A stretch of 64,000 bases of DNA from Polyodon spathula (taxonomy: Eukaryota; Chordata; Actinopteri; Acipenseriformes; Polyodontidae): positions 3,480,781 through 3,544,780 of the forward strand of contig NC_054559.1 of NCBI RefSeq assembly GCF_017654505.1, read 5' to 3'. Shown here piece by piece: positions 44,620 through 55,715 of the stretch. The notes under the pieces are model-generated. The model saw nothing but the letters and a program-made list of their open reading frames with translations, searched no databases and was not told where the DNA came from. Each line of letters begins with the position of its first letter. Position 1 is the stretch's first letter. Position numbers and translations under genes: made by a program.

Positions 44620-45025
44620 CTACTGCACGAAATCCTTCCACTCCAAGACGGTGCTCATGAAGGAAAGACTCAGCGAAGGCCATATGAAAAGGTAGGAGTC
44701 GCTGTGAGAAGGCCAGAAGTCCAGGAGCCCAGAAGTAGGTCAGTTTAGGGGATGTTGATCCCAAACAGTATTGACAGGGTTTGCATAGTGTAGTAGGTTC
44801 CTGGAGCAGGGCGTTCCTTTTAGTGGGACTAGCACTCGCCTTGTTTGGAAAACTTTTATTTTAAGCTTTGTTTTGTTTTCTTTATTATATTCTTTATTAC
44901 CCTATTGTCAGCACTTGTGTTGATTAAATCTGCGTGCCTATGCGGCATGTCAATGCTCAGTGCTCTATGTCTGCCTCTGTCTTGTTCGGTGACAGCCCAT
45001 GTGTGTAAAAAAATGGCCTTACAGT
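44620..45025 (+). mobile_element. LTR relic, TGGTTAT family (third copy)
   Basis: It shares with 34350-34620 the blocks ATTGATCCCAAACAGTAT-like, TTCCTGGAGCAG, TTTTAGTGGGA(C/G)TAGCACTCG and GCTTTGTTTTGTTTT. It shares with 36270-36389 the block GTCAGCACTTGTGTT...TTAAATCTGC with ATTAAA. It therefore links the two other copies into one family. Confidence 0.6.
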
Positions 45026-45985
45026 ACATATGAAGAGGCTATATTTTAGGTTTGTAAAATTCACATTTAAATGTGCAAATGCTATTACAAAAAGTGTGAT
45101 AACGTCTATCTAATTGTGCCTTTTACCTCTGAAAGACATGTTAATTCTTTGAATATAGTCTGATTCTTACTCGTTGTTAAAAGAAAAGGAAGCTTATTGG
45201 ACCAGTCCCCCTGCAACACCCCAACCCTACCCCCATTTATTCAAGTGGTGTTCCTTACATCCACACTCAACCGCAACTACATTCCTTACATGTACTCAAT
45301 GTACTTAGAGATTAGATATGTTTCTGAGAGCTGTATTAAGGCCCTAGGGCTGGCCGTTCTCAGTTAAAAAGCCATCACAAAGTAAGTTTAAAAAGTGTCC
45401 ACATTAACTGTGATAAGTTATACCCATATCAAGTGCTTTGTAAGGGTCATGCAGATGTGGCACATGGTTTTTCTTGATCATTTTAAATTTAGCAATCCTA
45501 CCTGTGAAACATTATTCACAATAGCTGCTGTTATTTTCTTGTTTTTGGGCTGTGTAGCAACCTGAATGATGTCTTGGAATGTTGGCAAATAGGACATTTT
45601 GATAGGCCAGGGATGGATGTGATGATTTATGAAGATACAATGTGAACAGACAGTGGCAAACATGCGGCACTCATCTATCCCATCTTTTGCTCTGAGGAGC
45701 AAAAGGTGGGAGTGCATTGCATAGTTTGCCAGCGGCAATGGAAAGAAGCCTCATGCTGACTGCAGATGAGATCGGATGTTCTGGGAACGTGGCCAGCAGT
45801 GAATAGGGGTATATAATAATGTGCCAGGCTTGCTGATCTGATCAGACAGTGCATTGCGAGATGAAGCGATAGCATCTACAGGTACAGAAAAGGAGCTGGA
45901 GAAACATTTGTAAGACTGTGAGAGTGCTCCAGACAATGCTACAGCCTTTCCTAGTCTGGGTCAGTGTTATAAATATAATCAGTGT
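45026..45985. other. No recognised gene
   Basis: AT-rich sequence. Overlapping short minus-strand frames at 45478-45936 show no domains. Nothing assigned. Confidence 0.5.
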
Positions 45986-47320
45986 CATAAGAACATAAGA
46001 ACATAAGAAAGTTTACAAACGAGAGGAGGCCATTCGGCCCATCTTGCTCGTTTGGTTGTTAGTAGCTTATTGATCCCAAAATCTCATCAAGCAGCTTCTT
46101 GAAGGATCCCAGGGTGTCAGCTTCAACAACATTACTGGGGAGTTGATTCCAGACCCTCACAATTCTCTGTGTAAAAAAGTGTCTCCTATTTTCTGTTCTG
46201 AATGCCCCTTTTTCTAAACTCCATTTGTGACCCCTGGTCCTTGTTTCTTTTTTCAGGCTGAAAAAGTCCCTTGGGTCGACACTTGAATGCTTGAATTAGG
46301 TCGCCACGTAGTCTTCTTTGTTCAAGACTGAACAGATTCAATTCTTTTAGCCTGTCTGCATATGACATGCCTTTTAAGCCCGGAATAATTCTGGTCGCTC
46401 TTCTTTGCACTCTTTCTAGAGCAGCAATATCTTTTTTATAGCGAGGTGACCAGAACTGAACACAATATTCAAGATGAGGTCTTACTAGTGCATTGTACAG
46501 TTTTAACATTACTTCCCTTGATTTAAATTCAACACTTTTCACAATGTATCCGAGCATCTTGTTAGCCTTTTTTATAGCTTCCCCACATTGTCTAGATGAA
46601 GACATTTCTGAGTCAACAAAAACTCCTAGGTCTTTTTCATAGATTCCTTCTCCAATTTCAATATCTCCCATATGATATTTATAATGTACATTTTTATTTC
46701 CTGCGTGCAGTACCTTACACTTTTCTCTATTAAATGTCATTTGCCATGTGTCTGCCCAGTTCTGAATCTTGTCTAGATCATTTTGAATGACCTTTGCTGC
46801 TGCAACAGTGTTTGCCACTCCTCCTACTTTTGTGTCATCTGCAAATTTAACAAGTTTGCTTACTATACCAGAATCTAAATCATTAATGTAGATTAGGAAT
46901 AGCAGAGGACCTAATACTGATCCCTGTGGTACACCGCTGGTTACCACACTCCATTCTGAGGTTTTTCCTCTAATCAGTACTTTCTGTTTTCTACATGTTA
47001 ACCACTCCCTAATCCATGTACATGCGTTTCCTTGAATCCCAACTGCGTTCAGTTTGAGAATTAATCTTTTGTGCGGGACTTTGTCAAAAGCTTTCTGGAA
47101 ATCTAAATAAACCATGTCATATGCTTTGCAATTATCCATTATGGATGTTGCATCCTCAAAAAAATCAAGCAAGTTAGTTAGGCACAATCTCCCTTTCCTA
47201 AAACCATGTTGACTATCTCCCAGGACCCTGTTACCATATAGGTAATTTTCCATTTTGGATCTTATTATAGTTTCCATAAGTTTGCATATAATAGAAGTCA
47301 GGCTTACTGGTCTGTAGTCT
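45986..47320 (-). mobile_element. CR1-like LINE, 5' truncated (copy III)
   Basis: The octamer tail is at 45986-46011. The body matches copy II from its 3' end up to the middle of the RT, where similarity stops near 47320. A deletion at about 46282 removes roughly 20 bp present in the other copies. Very similar to copies I and II. Confidence 0.9.
46186..47320 (-). pseudogene. CR1 RT, C-terminal two thirds (copy III)
   Basis: This is the longest uninterrupted RT frame of the family here (about 380 LINE codons). It carries VSLTSIICKLMETII, motif A YLDFQKAFDKVPH, motif B SGVPQGSVLGPLLFLIYIND, motif C FADDTKVGG with both Asp residues, and the LVRPHLEYCVQFW block. The first 40 residues of the open frame (47439-47321) are flanking sequence. 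The frame changes after QAFK because of the 46282 deletion. The endonuclease is missing. Confidence 0.9.
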
Positions 47321-47881
47321 ATTACTGGTCTAAGTCTATTCTGTCTATTACTGGCTAAGTGAAAAGAGAAGAAGCTTGTCATCTTTCTTATTTTTATTAA
47401 TAGAGATTTTCTTAAGGTACAAATAGCCAATAGCCCCATATGCGGAATGAATAGATGGAGTATTCAAGTAGCAACTCTTGGTTACTATGGGAATATTTAT
47501 TCAGAGATTACCAGGCGATGTTGCTTGCTTATTTTTGTATCACTTTGGATATTAATGTTACAGTTTAGTATGTGCCTGTGCAGTTTTAGACAGGACTGTC
47601 AAGGTTGGTCAAGCGCTGTCCAGAGGAACTTTAGTAATGAAGCTGAGATGTGCTGTATTTGAACTGAACCAAGGCACATACATGCATCTGGTTCAACTGG
47701 TCATCTGGAGCAAAAGCAATTAAATGCCTTTCACTGGGCTGTGGTGTGACTGCATGACTATAATTAATCCTTTAGCAATGTGCATGTTTGCAGTGTGATG
47801 GGGTGCCCACCCCTTTATTAATGCATATATTATTTTGTTGTTATTAGATTTATTTCCATATATATATATATATCCTTGACG
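47321..47881. other. Unassigned flank
   Basis: Short unassigned sequence between two CR1 copies. A small AT microsatellite lies at 47859-47872. Confidence 0.5.
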
Positions 47882-48669
47882 TCAATTCTTTTAGCCTGTC
47901 TGCATATGACATGCCTTTTAAACCTGGAATAATTCTGGCCGCTCTTCTTTGCACTCTTTCTAGAGCAGCAATATCTTTTTTATAGCGAGGTGACCAGAAC
48001 TGAACACAATATTCAAGATGAGGTCTTACTAGTGCATTGTACAGTTTTAACATTACTTCCCTTGATTTAAATTCAACACTTTTCACAATGTATCCGAGCA
48101 TCTTGTTAGCCTTTTTTATAACTTCCCCACATTGTCTAGATGAAGACATTTCTGAGTCAACAAAAACTCCTAGGTCTTTTTCATAGATTCCTTTTCCAAT
48201 TTCAGTATCTCTCATATGATATTTATAATGCACATTTTTATTTCCTGTGTGCAGTATCTTACAGTTTTCTCTATTAAATGTCATTTACAATGTGTCTGCT
48301 CAGTTTTGAATCTTGTCTAGATCATTTTGAATGACCTTTGCTGCTGCAACAGTGTTTGCCACTCCTCCTATTTTTGTGTCGTCTGCAAATTTAACAAGTT
48401 TGCTTACTATACCAGAATCTAAATCATTAATGTAGATTAGGAATAGCAGAGGACCTAATACCCTGATCCCTGTGGTACTCCATTCTGAGGTTTCTCCTCT
48501 AATCAGCACTTTCTGTTTTCTACATGTTAACCACTCCCTAATCCATGTATATGTGTTTCCTTGAATCCCTACTGGGTTCAGTTTGAGAATTAATCTTTTA
48601 CATGGGACTTTGTCAAAAGCTTTCTGGAAATCTAAATAAAACATGTCATATGCTTTGCAATTATCCATA
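47882..48669 (-). mobile_element. CR1 RT fragment (copy IV), both ends missing
   Basis: It covers the RT from motif A (YLDFQKAFDKVPC near 48630) through motif C (FADDTKIGG) to the C-terminal LVRPHLEYCVQFW block, ending at SYADRLKEL. There is no 3' UTR or tail, so it is not a simple target-primed insertion. Frame breaks lie near 48285-48299, and a deletion near 48470 removes part of motif B. Confidence 0.85.
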
Positions 48670-48950
48670 ATCCATCCAGAATCTATCCATTATCCAGAAG
48701 AAGTATCTGGAAGGGCTGGCCTGACAGTTTCTTTCCGGGGCTGGGAAGTTGGTCAGCCTGTAAAGAAGCGAGACTCTGTTGTAAGACCATATTGACCTGA
48801 AAGGTAAACGAGGGGCAGCTGCAAGCAATAAGGCAGCTGCAACCGTTTATCAAGAATGCTGGATTGCATATAGGGGCCAGGGTAACGCTGATCTTTTCCT
48901 TCATTTGGGTAAATCTCAGCAGAGAGAAGGGCCGAGAGAGGAGCTCTCAT
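48670..48950. other. Unassigned sequence between CR1 copy IV and the LTR-like block
   Basis: Overlapping short minus-strand frames without domains. Nothing recognised. Confidence 0.4.
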
Positions 48951-49320
48951 TAAGAAAGAGACATTTTACATATTTTGTGTTGTGTTTGTCTGTGTTGTAA
49001 CTGTATGTGTTTTACACCACCAGACAGTTAAAGCACAAATCCGGAGCTGTCGCCGAGGGTCAGCATGATCCGGATCACCACTGCACCACCGTCACGAAAT
49101 ACCCCTGTCTGCACTCACCACAAGCACGACTGCACTCATCCAGAACTGTTGACCATGTGTTCATTTTTGTTCGGGAATGTGCCCTGTTTTGTTGTCCTTG
49201 TGATTTACACATAGTTGTGTATTGCCAGGGATTTATTATTTTAATGGTCACCAGACCTGGAATATAAATAAAAAGACTTTCCACAGGATTACAATTGTCT
49301 ACCTTTCACTCCTGCACCAC
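48951..49320 (+). mobile_element. LTR-like sequence next to gypsy remnant
   Basis: T/G-rich sequence with a polyadenylation signal in ATATAAATAAAAAGAC (about 49263), followed within 60 bp by gypsy coding sequence. The layout fits an eroded LTR end, but no partner LTR or target duplication is visible. Confidence 0.35.
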
Positions 49321-49605
49321 ATCACCACAACGCCTGTTCCCTATTAACCAACCACTTTGCCAGACCCCAGCCAGGGTGTTGTTAGGGGAAAAGGAGGAGG
49401 TCATTATAGAGGAGCACACTATGGCTGAAGAGACTGACCCTGACTCAGGGAGGGAGGATGAAACCAAACAAACTGAAGACCTTGAAGGAGGTGAACTTGG
49501 GTTATTTGAAATAGGCACACCTCCCACTAAGTTTGGAACTGCACAAGTGCAGGACCTTACACTTCTACATGCTAAAGTTAGTGTCGAAGTAGTGGATGGG
49601 AGACC

Positions 49606-49982
49606 AATAATACAAAAATGACTACAAAAGATTTAGAAGTGAGTAGTTTTTCGAGATTTACGATTATACTGTATTTACAGTATAATCGTAAATCTTGAAA
49701 AATTACTCATTTCTAAATCTTTTGTAGTCATTTTTGTATTACTTTAGTATAAATACATGTTAATTTGGATTCATATGTTGTTTTTTTCTTACTTTATGTG
49801 AACGAAAAGACACACATTTGGCCGTTTTCCCATTGGAAATAGTGATATTTTGAAATATCACTGTCCTGGTCACAAAAGCAAAGTTTGTGGGGAATAATAG
49901 CCATTTTCTATACTTTTGAGGCATAAGTAATTAGAAAATAACACTTACTACCCAGGAACAAAAATTGTGTTACATAGTGTTA
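49606..49982 (+). mobile_element. DNA transposon (unassigned superfamily), copy 3: terminal piece with palindrome
   Basis: It matches the 3' end and terminal inverted repeat of copy 1 (2265-2520), ending at ACATAGTGTTA. Its left part is a near-perfect palindrome (49609-49740) made of the end of the coding region and its reverse complement. It has no coding capacity. It is a MITE-like or rearranged end lying in gypsy sequence. Confidence 0.8.
49609..49740. repeat. Palindrome, two 65-bp arms, 2-bp centre
   Basis: Arms 49609-49673 and 49676-49740 are reverse complements with only a few mismatches (for example TTTTTCGAG versus CTTGAAAAA). The centre is ACTGTA-TT-TACAGT. Such a sequence can form a long hairpin. 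Confidence 0.9.
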
Positions 49983-50699
49983 TGTTACCAGATATCAGGA
50001 AGCAATACCCCTGCGAACCATGGCCTCCAAAGGGATTGCCAAGGAACTGATGCTCATGTTCACCAGGGTTGGAATCCCTAAAGAGATTTTAACCTACCAG
50101 GGAACTCCATTTATGTCCAGGATAATGGCGGACTTGTGTAAATTGTTGTCAATTAAAAATTAAAGACGTCAGGCTATCATCCTCAGATGGATGGACTGGA
50201 ACAGGACATTAAAATCGATGTTAAGAAAAGTGATTGAGAAAGATGGGAGGTCCCACAGACATCATTGGGTTCTCTCCCTTTGAGTAATATCCCAGGGGGA
50301 TATTAGATATTGCGTGAGAAACATGGGCGCATGAGGCTACACCTTTCCACAGTGTAATTAGGCACATGACAGCCATGCAGGAGAGGATAGCCATTGTTAC
50401 CCCAATAGTGAGGGAACACTTAAGACAGGCCCAAGAGCATCAGAGGGGTACCTATAATAGACAGGCTAAGATAAGAGTGTTCCAGCCAGGGTAGTGGTCT
50501 TAACTCCCACGGTGGAGTGTACGTTTCTGGCCACCTGGAAAGGGCTGTACGAAATTATAAAAAGAGTGGGTTAGGTTAATTATAGGGTCCGACAGCCAGG
50601 TCATCAGCCCCCAGAACAAACCTATCATGTGAATTTGTTGAACGCCTGGAAGGACAGGGAGGTTCTGATGGTTACTTACCCTACCTTAACCCTAGAGAA

Positions 50700-51190
50700 A
50701 ACAGATTGTTGGGGACTCCATATTGAGAAACACAGCAAGTTCAGTTCGTAGTTTGGACCCCCTTACTACAACAGTGTGCTGCCTTCCAGAAGCCTCTGTC
50801 AAGCACATCACTGAGAACGTGGACAGGCTCCTAGAACGAACTGGAGATGACCCGGTAGTAGTCGTCCACATCGGTACAAATGACATTGGAAGGGACAGAC
50901 CAAAATCCCTACAAAACAAATTCAGAGAGCTAGGAAGGAAATTAAAAGACAAGACCAAAACTGTGGTATTTTCTGGGATACTGTCGGCACCTTGCAAAGG
51001 ACCATATGGACAGCTGGAAATAATGAATCTAAACATATGGCTGAAGATATGGTGCACACGGGAAGGCTTCACCTATCTTGATCACTGGACCACATTCTAC
51101 AACAAGGACTATCTGTATAGAAGGACTTAACTTAAATAAAAAGGGAACCAATCTACTTGGAGAAAAGATCCTCAGCCGGTTCAGAAGCAT
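50700..51190 (+). pseudogene. CR1 ORF1 esterase domain (copy V)
   Basis: The frame holds IVGDSILRN at about 50708 (SGNH block I, Ser nucleophile) and VVVHIGTNDIGRD at about 50865 (block III, Asn). The block V Asp-x-x-His seen in copy II (DGLHLS) is lost here by a frameshift and stop at 51130 (LYRRT then stop). Two further peptides, NLLGEKI and RSI, continue to 51195. CR1 ORF1 esterases are thought to act in membrane or RNP handling of the LINE; the exact substrate is not known to me. Confidence 0.8.
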
Positions 51191-52014
51191 TTAAACTAGA
51201 AAGGAAGAGGGGAGAAATCAACAAAAAAACAGAAGGGAGACCACATCAGAACAAGGACAACAACTCAGGTAAGACAACCATTAAATGTATTTATCTAAAT
51301 GCTAAAATTATCAGAAACAAAATTTTAGAACTTGAAACTACTGCACTAACAAGTAACTATGATGTGATAGGTGTTACAGAAACTTGGTTGTCTGAGAGTG
51401 ATTGGGACGAATATAATATTTGTGGGTATACACTGTATAGGAAAGACAGGCAGGACAGAGGAGGTGGAGGGGTAAGCGCTATACATAAGAAACAATCTTG
51501 AAGCCCAGGTGTTGGACAAAGAAAATAAAACCGAATCAATATAGGTCAGAATAACGGACAAAAATTCAAAGGGCATAATAATAGGAGCATGCTATAGACC
51601 ACCAGATTCAGACGGTCAGCAAAATAATCTGTTATACAATGACATTAGAAATGCGTGTAGCAAAGGAGAAGCCATACTAATGGGGGATTTCAACTTCCCC
51701 CATATAAAATGGGAAAACCCAGTGGGACGGATGAAATAGAAATGGTGGAAATGACAAATGACTGCTTCCTAACACGATTTGTCAAGACACTAACTAGAGG
51801 GGAGGCATGCCTTGGCAAATAACGAAGACAGAATAACTAAAACAGGAGGTCAGAGAACCACAGGCAAACTCAGACCACAACATGGTCTCATTTGAAGTTA
51901 TTTTTAAAACCCCAAAAGTGATGACTAAAGCTAAGGATTACAGTTTTAGAAAAGCAAACTTTGAAGGCATGAAACATAGACTAATAGAAGTAGAGTAAAA
52001 TAGAGAAAACATCC
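51157..52014 (+). pseudogene. CR1 ORF2 endonuclease (copy V)
   Basis: It contains IKCIYLNAKIIRNKI, VIGVTETWLSE, then after frame breaks MGDFNFPHIKW at about 51680 and a SDHNMVSFEV-type block near 51870. A TAG at 51542-51544 occurs at the homologous codon as the stop in copy II. Small deletions near 51475, 51720 and 51820 break the frame further. Confidence 0.8.
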
Positions 52015-52657
52015 AGTTGCTGTGTGTTTAAATATTCTGTGCTTTGCTTCTAATCTCCACTCTTTCCTAGCACACACCATCACTGTTATCAAGCAACACC
52101 AATCAATTCACCTGGCAAATTCAGTGTAAAACTAGCACTAAAGTCTCAAATCAAAAATGTCCTACTGTCAAACAATGATACTGTATATCAGACTGGTATG
52201 AGTGAAGGACTGATTGATAGCAAAAAAAGAACGACATGATAACTTAATATCACTTTACCAAAATAGAAATCATCTATTATGGATGCAGGAAAAATACATT
52301 AACAATATGCTGTGCAGTGTCAACCTAGAAGTCTGTCTGTGTGAACTTCTTATTTTCATTTCATTATGAACCTACACAAAGGGGAAATACATAAATATAA
52401 TATGTTTCTTATGTAAAAGAGAAAAGATAAAAATACATTATTTGAAATCAAAAGAACTGAAACACAATCTCATAAATGCATCAGTGTATCACAGACTTAA
52501 TAAACGTGCAAATTCAATGAAAGTGAAACATAACGATTCTGTTAAAAAGTGGTACACAGTGCACTGCACTTACTCACGCATGCCTAAACAACTTCCACTA
52601 AGAAAGCAGGGAAGCGACCATTCAAATTTGGTAAGTAATGTTGTTTTCGGTCTTTTA

Positions 52658-54285
52658 GAGTGGCTTGCAAAAGTATTGACCCCCCTTGGCATTTTCCCTA
52701 TTTTGTTGCTTTACAACTTGGAATTAAAATCGATTTTTTGGGGGTTTGTATCATTTGATTTACACAACATGCCTACCACTTTGAAGATGCAAAATATTTT
52801 TTATTGTGAAACAAACAAGAAATAAGACAAAAAAAACCAGAAAACTTGAGCGTGCATAAGTACTCCCCCACCCAGAGTCAATACTTTGTAGAGCCACCTT
52901 TTGCAGCAATTACAGCTGCAAGTCTCTCGGGGTATGTATCTATAATCTTGGCACATCTAGCCACTGGGACTTTTGCCCATTCTTCAAGGCAAAACTGCTC
53001 CAGCTCCTTCAAGTTGGATGGGTTCCGCTGGTGTACAGCAATCTTTAAGTCATACTACAGATTCTCAATTGGATTGAGGTCTGGGCTTTGACTAGGCCAT
53101 TCCAAGACATTTAAATGTTTCCCCTTAAACCACTCGAGTGTTGCTTTAGCAGTAGGCTTAGGGTCATTGTCCTGCTGGAAGGTAAACCTCCGTCCCAGTC
53201 TCAAATCTCTGGAAGACTGAAAAAGGTTTCCCTCAAGAATTTCCCTGTTTTTAGTGCCATCCATCATTCCTTCAATTCTGACCAGTTTCCCAGTCCCTGC
53301 CGAAGAAAAAAAAAAAACCCACAGCATGATGCTCCCACCACCATGCTTCACTGTGGGGATGGTGTTCTCGGGGTGTTGAGAGGTGTTGGGTTTGTGCCAG
53401 ACATAACGATTTCCTTGATGGCCTAAAAGCACAATTTTAGTCTCATCTGACCAGAGTACCTTCTTCCATGTGTTTGGGTAGTCTCCCACATGCCTTTTGG
53501 CAAACACCAAACGTGTTTGCTTATTTTTTTCTTTAAGCAATGGATTTTTTCTGGCCACTCTTCCATAAAGCCCAGCTCTGTGGAGTGTATGGCTTAAAGT
53601 GGTCCTATGGACAGACACCCCAATCTCCGCTGTGGAGCTTTGCAGCTCCTTCAGGGTTATCTTTGGTCTCTTTGTTGCCTCTCTGATTAATGCCCTCCTT
53701 GCCTGGTCCATGAGTTTTGGTGGGCGGCCCTCTCTTGCCAGGTTTGTTGTGGTGCCATATTCTTTCCATTTTTTAATAATGGCTTTAATGGTGCTCCGTG
53801 GGATGTTCAAAGTTTCGGATATTTTTTTATAAACCAACCCTGATCTGTACTTCTCCACAACTTTGTCCCTGATCTGTTTGGAGAGCTCCTTGGTCTTCAT
53901 GGTGCCGCTTGCTTGGTGGTGCCCCTTGCTTAGTGGTGTTGCAGACTCTGGGGCCTTTCAGAACAGGTGTATATATACTGAGATCATGTGACAGATCATG
54001 TGACACTTAGATTGCACACAGGTGGACTTTATTTAACTAATTATGTGACTTCTGAAGGTAATTGGTTGCACCAGATCATATTTAGAGGCTTAATAGCAAA
54101 GGGGGTTAATACATATGCACGCACCACTTTTCCATTAAGTTATTTTTTCATTTCACTTCACCAATTTGGACTATTTTGTGTATGTCCGTTACATGAAATC
54201 CAAATAAAAATCCATTTTAATTCCAGGTTGTAAGGCAACAAAATAGGAAAAATGCCAAGGGGGTCAATACTTTCGCAAGCCACTG
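52658..54285 (-). mobile_element. Tc1 transposon 2, complete with both ends
   Basis: Inverted ends read (C/G)AGTGGCTTGC(A/G)AAAGTATTGACCCCC, with long inner matches (CCTATTTTGTTGC(T/C)TTACAAC(T/C)TGGAATTAAAA). TA is present on both sides (52656-52657 and 54286-54287). The empty TA is seen in copy X at 26863-26864. Length 1.63 kb, normal for fish Tc1. Confidence 0.95.
52878..53900 (-). pseudogene. Tc1 transposase 2, one nonsense codon
   Basis: The start ATG is at 53900 (MKTKELSKQIRDKVVEKYRSG). The paired HTH DNA-binding region covers about residues 1-110, with GRPPKL. Catalytic LWSDETK, QQDNDPKPTAK and NPIENL all keep the DDE residues. A TAG at 53055-53057, just after the catalytic Glu block, stops the frame. 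The same frame then continues through EEWAKVP and VIAAKGGSTKY-like sequence to about 52878, giving 341 codons, the usual family length. A phenylalanine-rich WVFFFSSAG replaces the usual WGCFSSAG, next to an A run in the DNA. This is the least damaged Tc1 gene in the window. Confidence 0.9.
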
Positions 54286-54655
54286 TACATATTTAAAAAA
54301 TTGAGTTAATCATATTTTCCAGTCTTTTACATCCTTTTTAGTGTAATTTATCATATTTTTCCACCATTAGGAAAATAACATATGCAATACATTGGGTCTT
54401 GTACATTTTTTTACTTGAGCCAATGGACTTCTCGTTAATAGTTTTTTCTTTTTAGAGAAACTGATTGCCTGTTTCCAGTTTAAGTTTGCAAAAAATAAGT
54501 GTAATTAATGATAAATGTACCTCTTTTTGTAGGAAAACATCCATCAGATCGCAGTTGACTGCATATGTACCAAACTCTGACAGTTCACCACTTGTAATCT
54601 AACAGCATACCACTTTCTGACATCACACAAGTCAAGTTTTGGTATGCATGCTATA

Positions 54656-55125
54656 CCGAGGATCAAAAGAAATGTATCACTATTATACACATTTATTTTA
54701 TCTGTTGAATTGCAAGCTTGAATAAAAGCAATAAATCACAGAAGAAAACAATATGCTACGTCTGTCAAGAGAGCAGCGCCTTCGTGCAATCGGCATGTTG
54801 AAGGCTGGACTAGAGCAATGTACTGTTGCTTGCCGTCTTGGGTGCTCACAGCCAGCAATTTGAAACCTGGTGAGACGGTATAAGCAGACACAGTCTGTCA
54901 ATGACAGGCCACGAACTGGGAGACCAAGAGTCACAACACATGCCCAAGATCGAGAGATCATTTTGCATCATCTTTGTGATGTCAATTGTTAATCAGTACA
55001 ATAAAAAGTCAGTGCAAGTGCTCTAAAACAGAGTTTAACATTTTTCAATCACATCTAGTTAATTTTATCCAAATATAACTGATAAGTTTCTTTTGATGCT
55101 AAAATATAAGTGATAAGTGCCTCAG
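54656..55125 (+). mobile_element. Tc1-like deletion derivative 3
   Basis: 470 bp flanked by TA (54654-54655 and 55126-55127). The inverted ends read C(C/T)GAGG near the TA and share ATCAAAAGAAA and TATCAC inner motifs. It keeps only the N-terminal HTH part of a transposase (MLRLSREQRLRAIGMLKAGL..., then NDRPRTGRPRVTT, with a stop after QPAI). A non-autonomous remnant of a different Tc1 lineage from the other copies. Confidence 0.8.
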
Positions 55126-55328
55126 TATACATTCTGATGGTGTACCACATTTAACACTACACCGGCTCTATAGCCCAGATCACGTCTTCTAGCAAAGTGA
55201 AAAACAACGTCCACAAACTTGAACTTAAACTTTTATTTATAAACTTAAGGTATATTCAGAGAGTATTCCAATTCCAATTCCAAAAGAAAAGAAGATAGTG
55301 ACAGACAAGTTGAAAAAGGCATTATCAT

Positions 55329-55565
55329 GGAGGCTGTGTGGTCCAGTGGTTAAAGAAAAGTACTTGTAACCAGGAGGTCCCCAAATCAAATCCCAACTCA
55401 CTCACAGACTCACTGTGTGACCTTGAGCAAGTGACTTAACCTCCTTGTGCTCCGTCTTTCAGGTGAGATGTTGTTGTAAGTGACTCTGCAGCTGATGTAT
55501 AGTTCACACACCCTCATCTCTGTAAGTCACCTTGGATAAAAGTATCTGCTAAATAAACTAATTAT
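55329..55565 (+). mobile_element. tRNA-derived SINE (V-SINE-type 3' end)
   Basis: The head has an A-box-like TGTGGTCCAGTGGTTAAAG and a B-box-like block. The body has CTGTGTGACCTTGAGCAAGT and ACTTAACCTCCTTGTGCTC. The tail is GTAAGTCACCTTGGATAAAAG then ATCTGCTAAATAAAC, the conserved 3' segment of vertebrate V-SINE/HE1-type elements. The target duplication is not clear. Confidence 0.85.
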
Positions 55566-55715
55566 AAAATTGAATAATCTAGCTAGAAAAAATAAATTGA
55601 AAATCGTTTGTTTTGTATTTTTATTTGTTATTCTTTGTGTATTTTTTCTCAGGGATATCAGACAATGTCCATTAGGTAAACTGTACCCCTACTACTACCA
55701 CTAGTTTTACTGAAA

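Larger units (their letters stand above)
49321..50690 (+). pseudogene. Gypsy pol remnant, split by a transposon piece
   Basis: The first part (49321-49620) ends in an FGTAQVQDLTLLHAKVSVEVVDG-like stretch, typical of the region between RNase H and the integrase zinc finger in fish gypsy elements. The DNA transposon piece 49606-49982 follows. The second part resumes in the integrase core with YQEAIPLRTMASKGIAKEL and FTRVGIPKEILTYQGT (the catalytic Asp position reads Tyr), and continues through frame breaks to a C-terminal LYEII and NLLNAWKDRE. The zinc finger and the first catalytic Asp region are missing. Old and inactive. Confidence 0.75.
50691..52014 (+). mobile_element. CR1-like LINE, 5' part (copy V)
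   Basis: It starts within ORF1 at the esterase block I, runs through ORF1 and the endonuclease, and stops near 52014, before the RT. The 3' end is absent, so it is not an ordinary 5'-truncated insertion and must have been cut later. It overlaps copy II in the region 51040-52014. Confidence 0.85.
52459..55685. repeat. Dispersed repeat Y (interrupted copy)
   Basis: It is collinear with 26543-27412. The pieces are 52459-52657, 54286-54655, 55126-55328 and about 55566-55685. Between them sit a Tc1 (52658-54285), a Tc1 deletion derivative (54656-55125) and a SINE (55329-55565). Copy X has none of the three. Confidence 0.8.
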
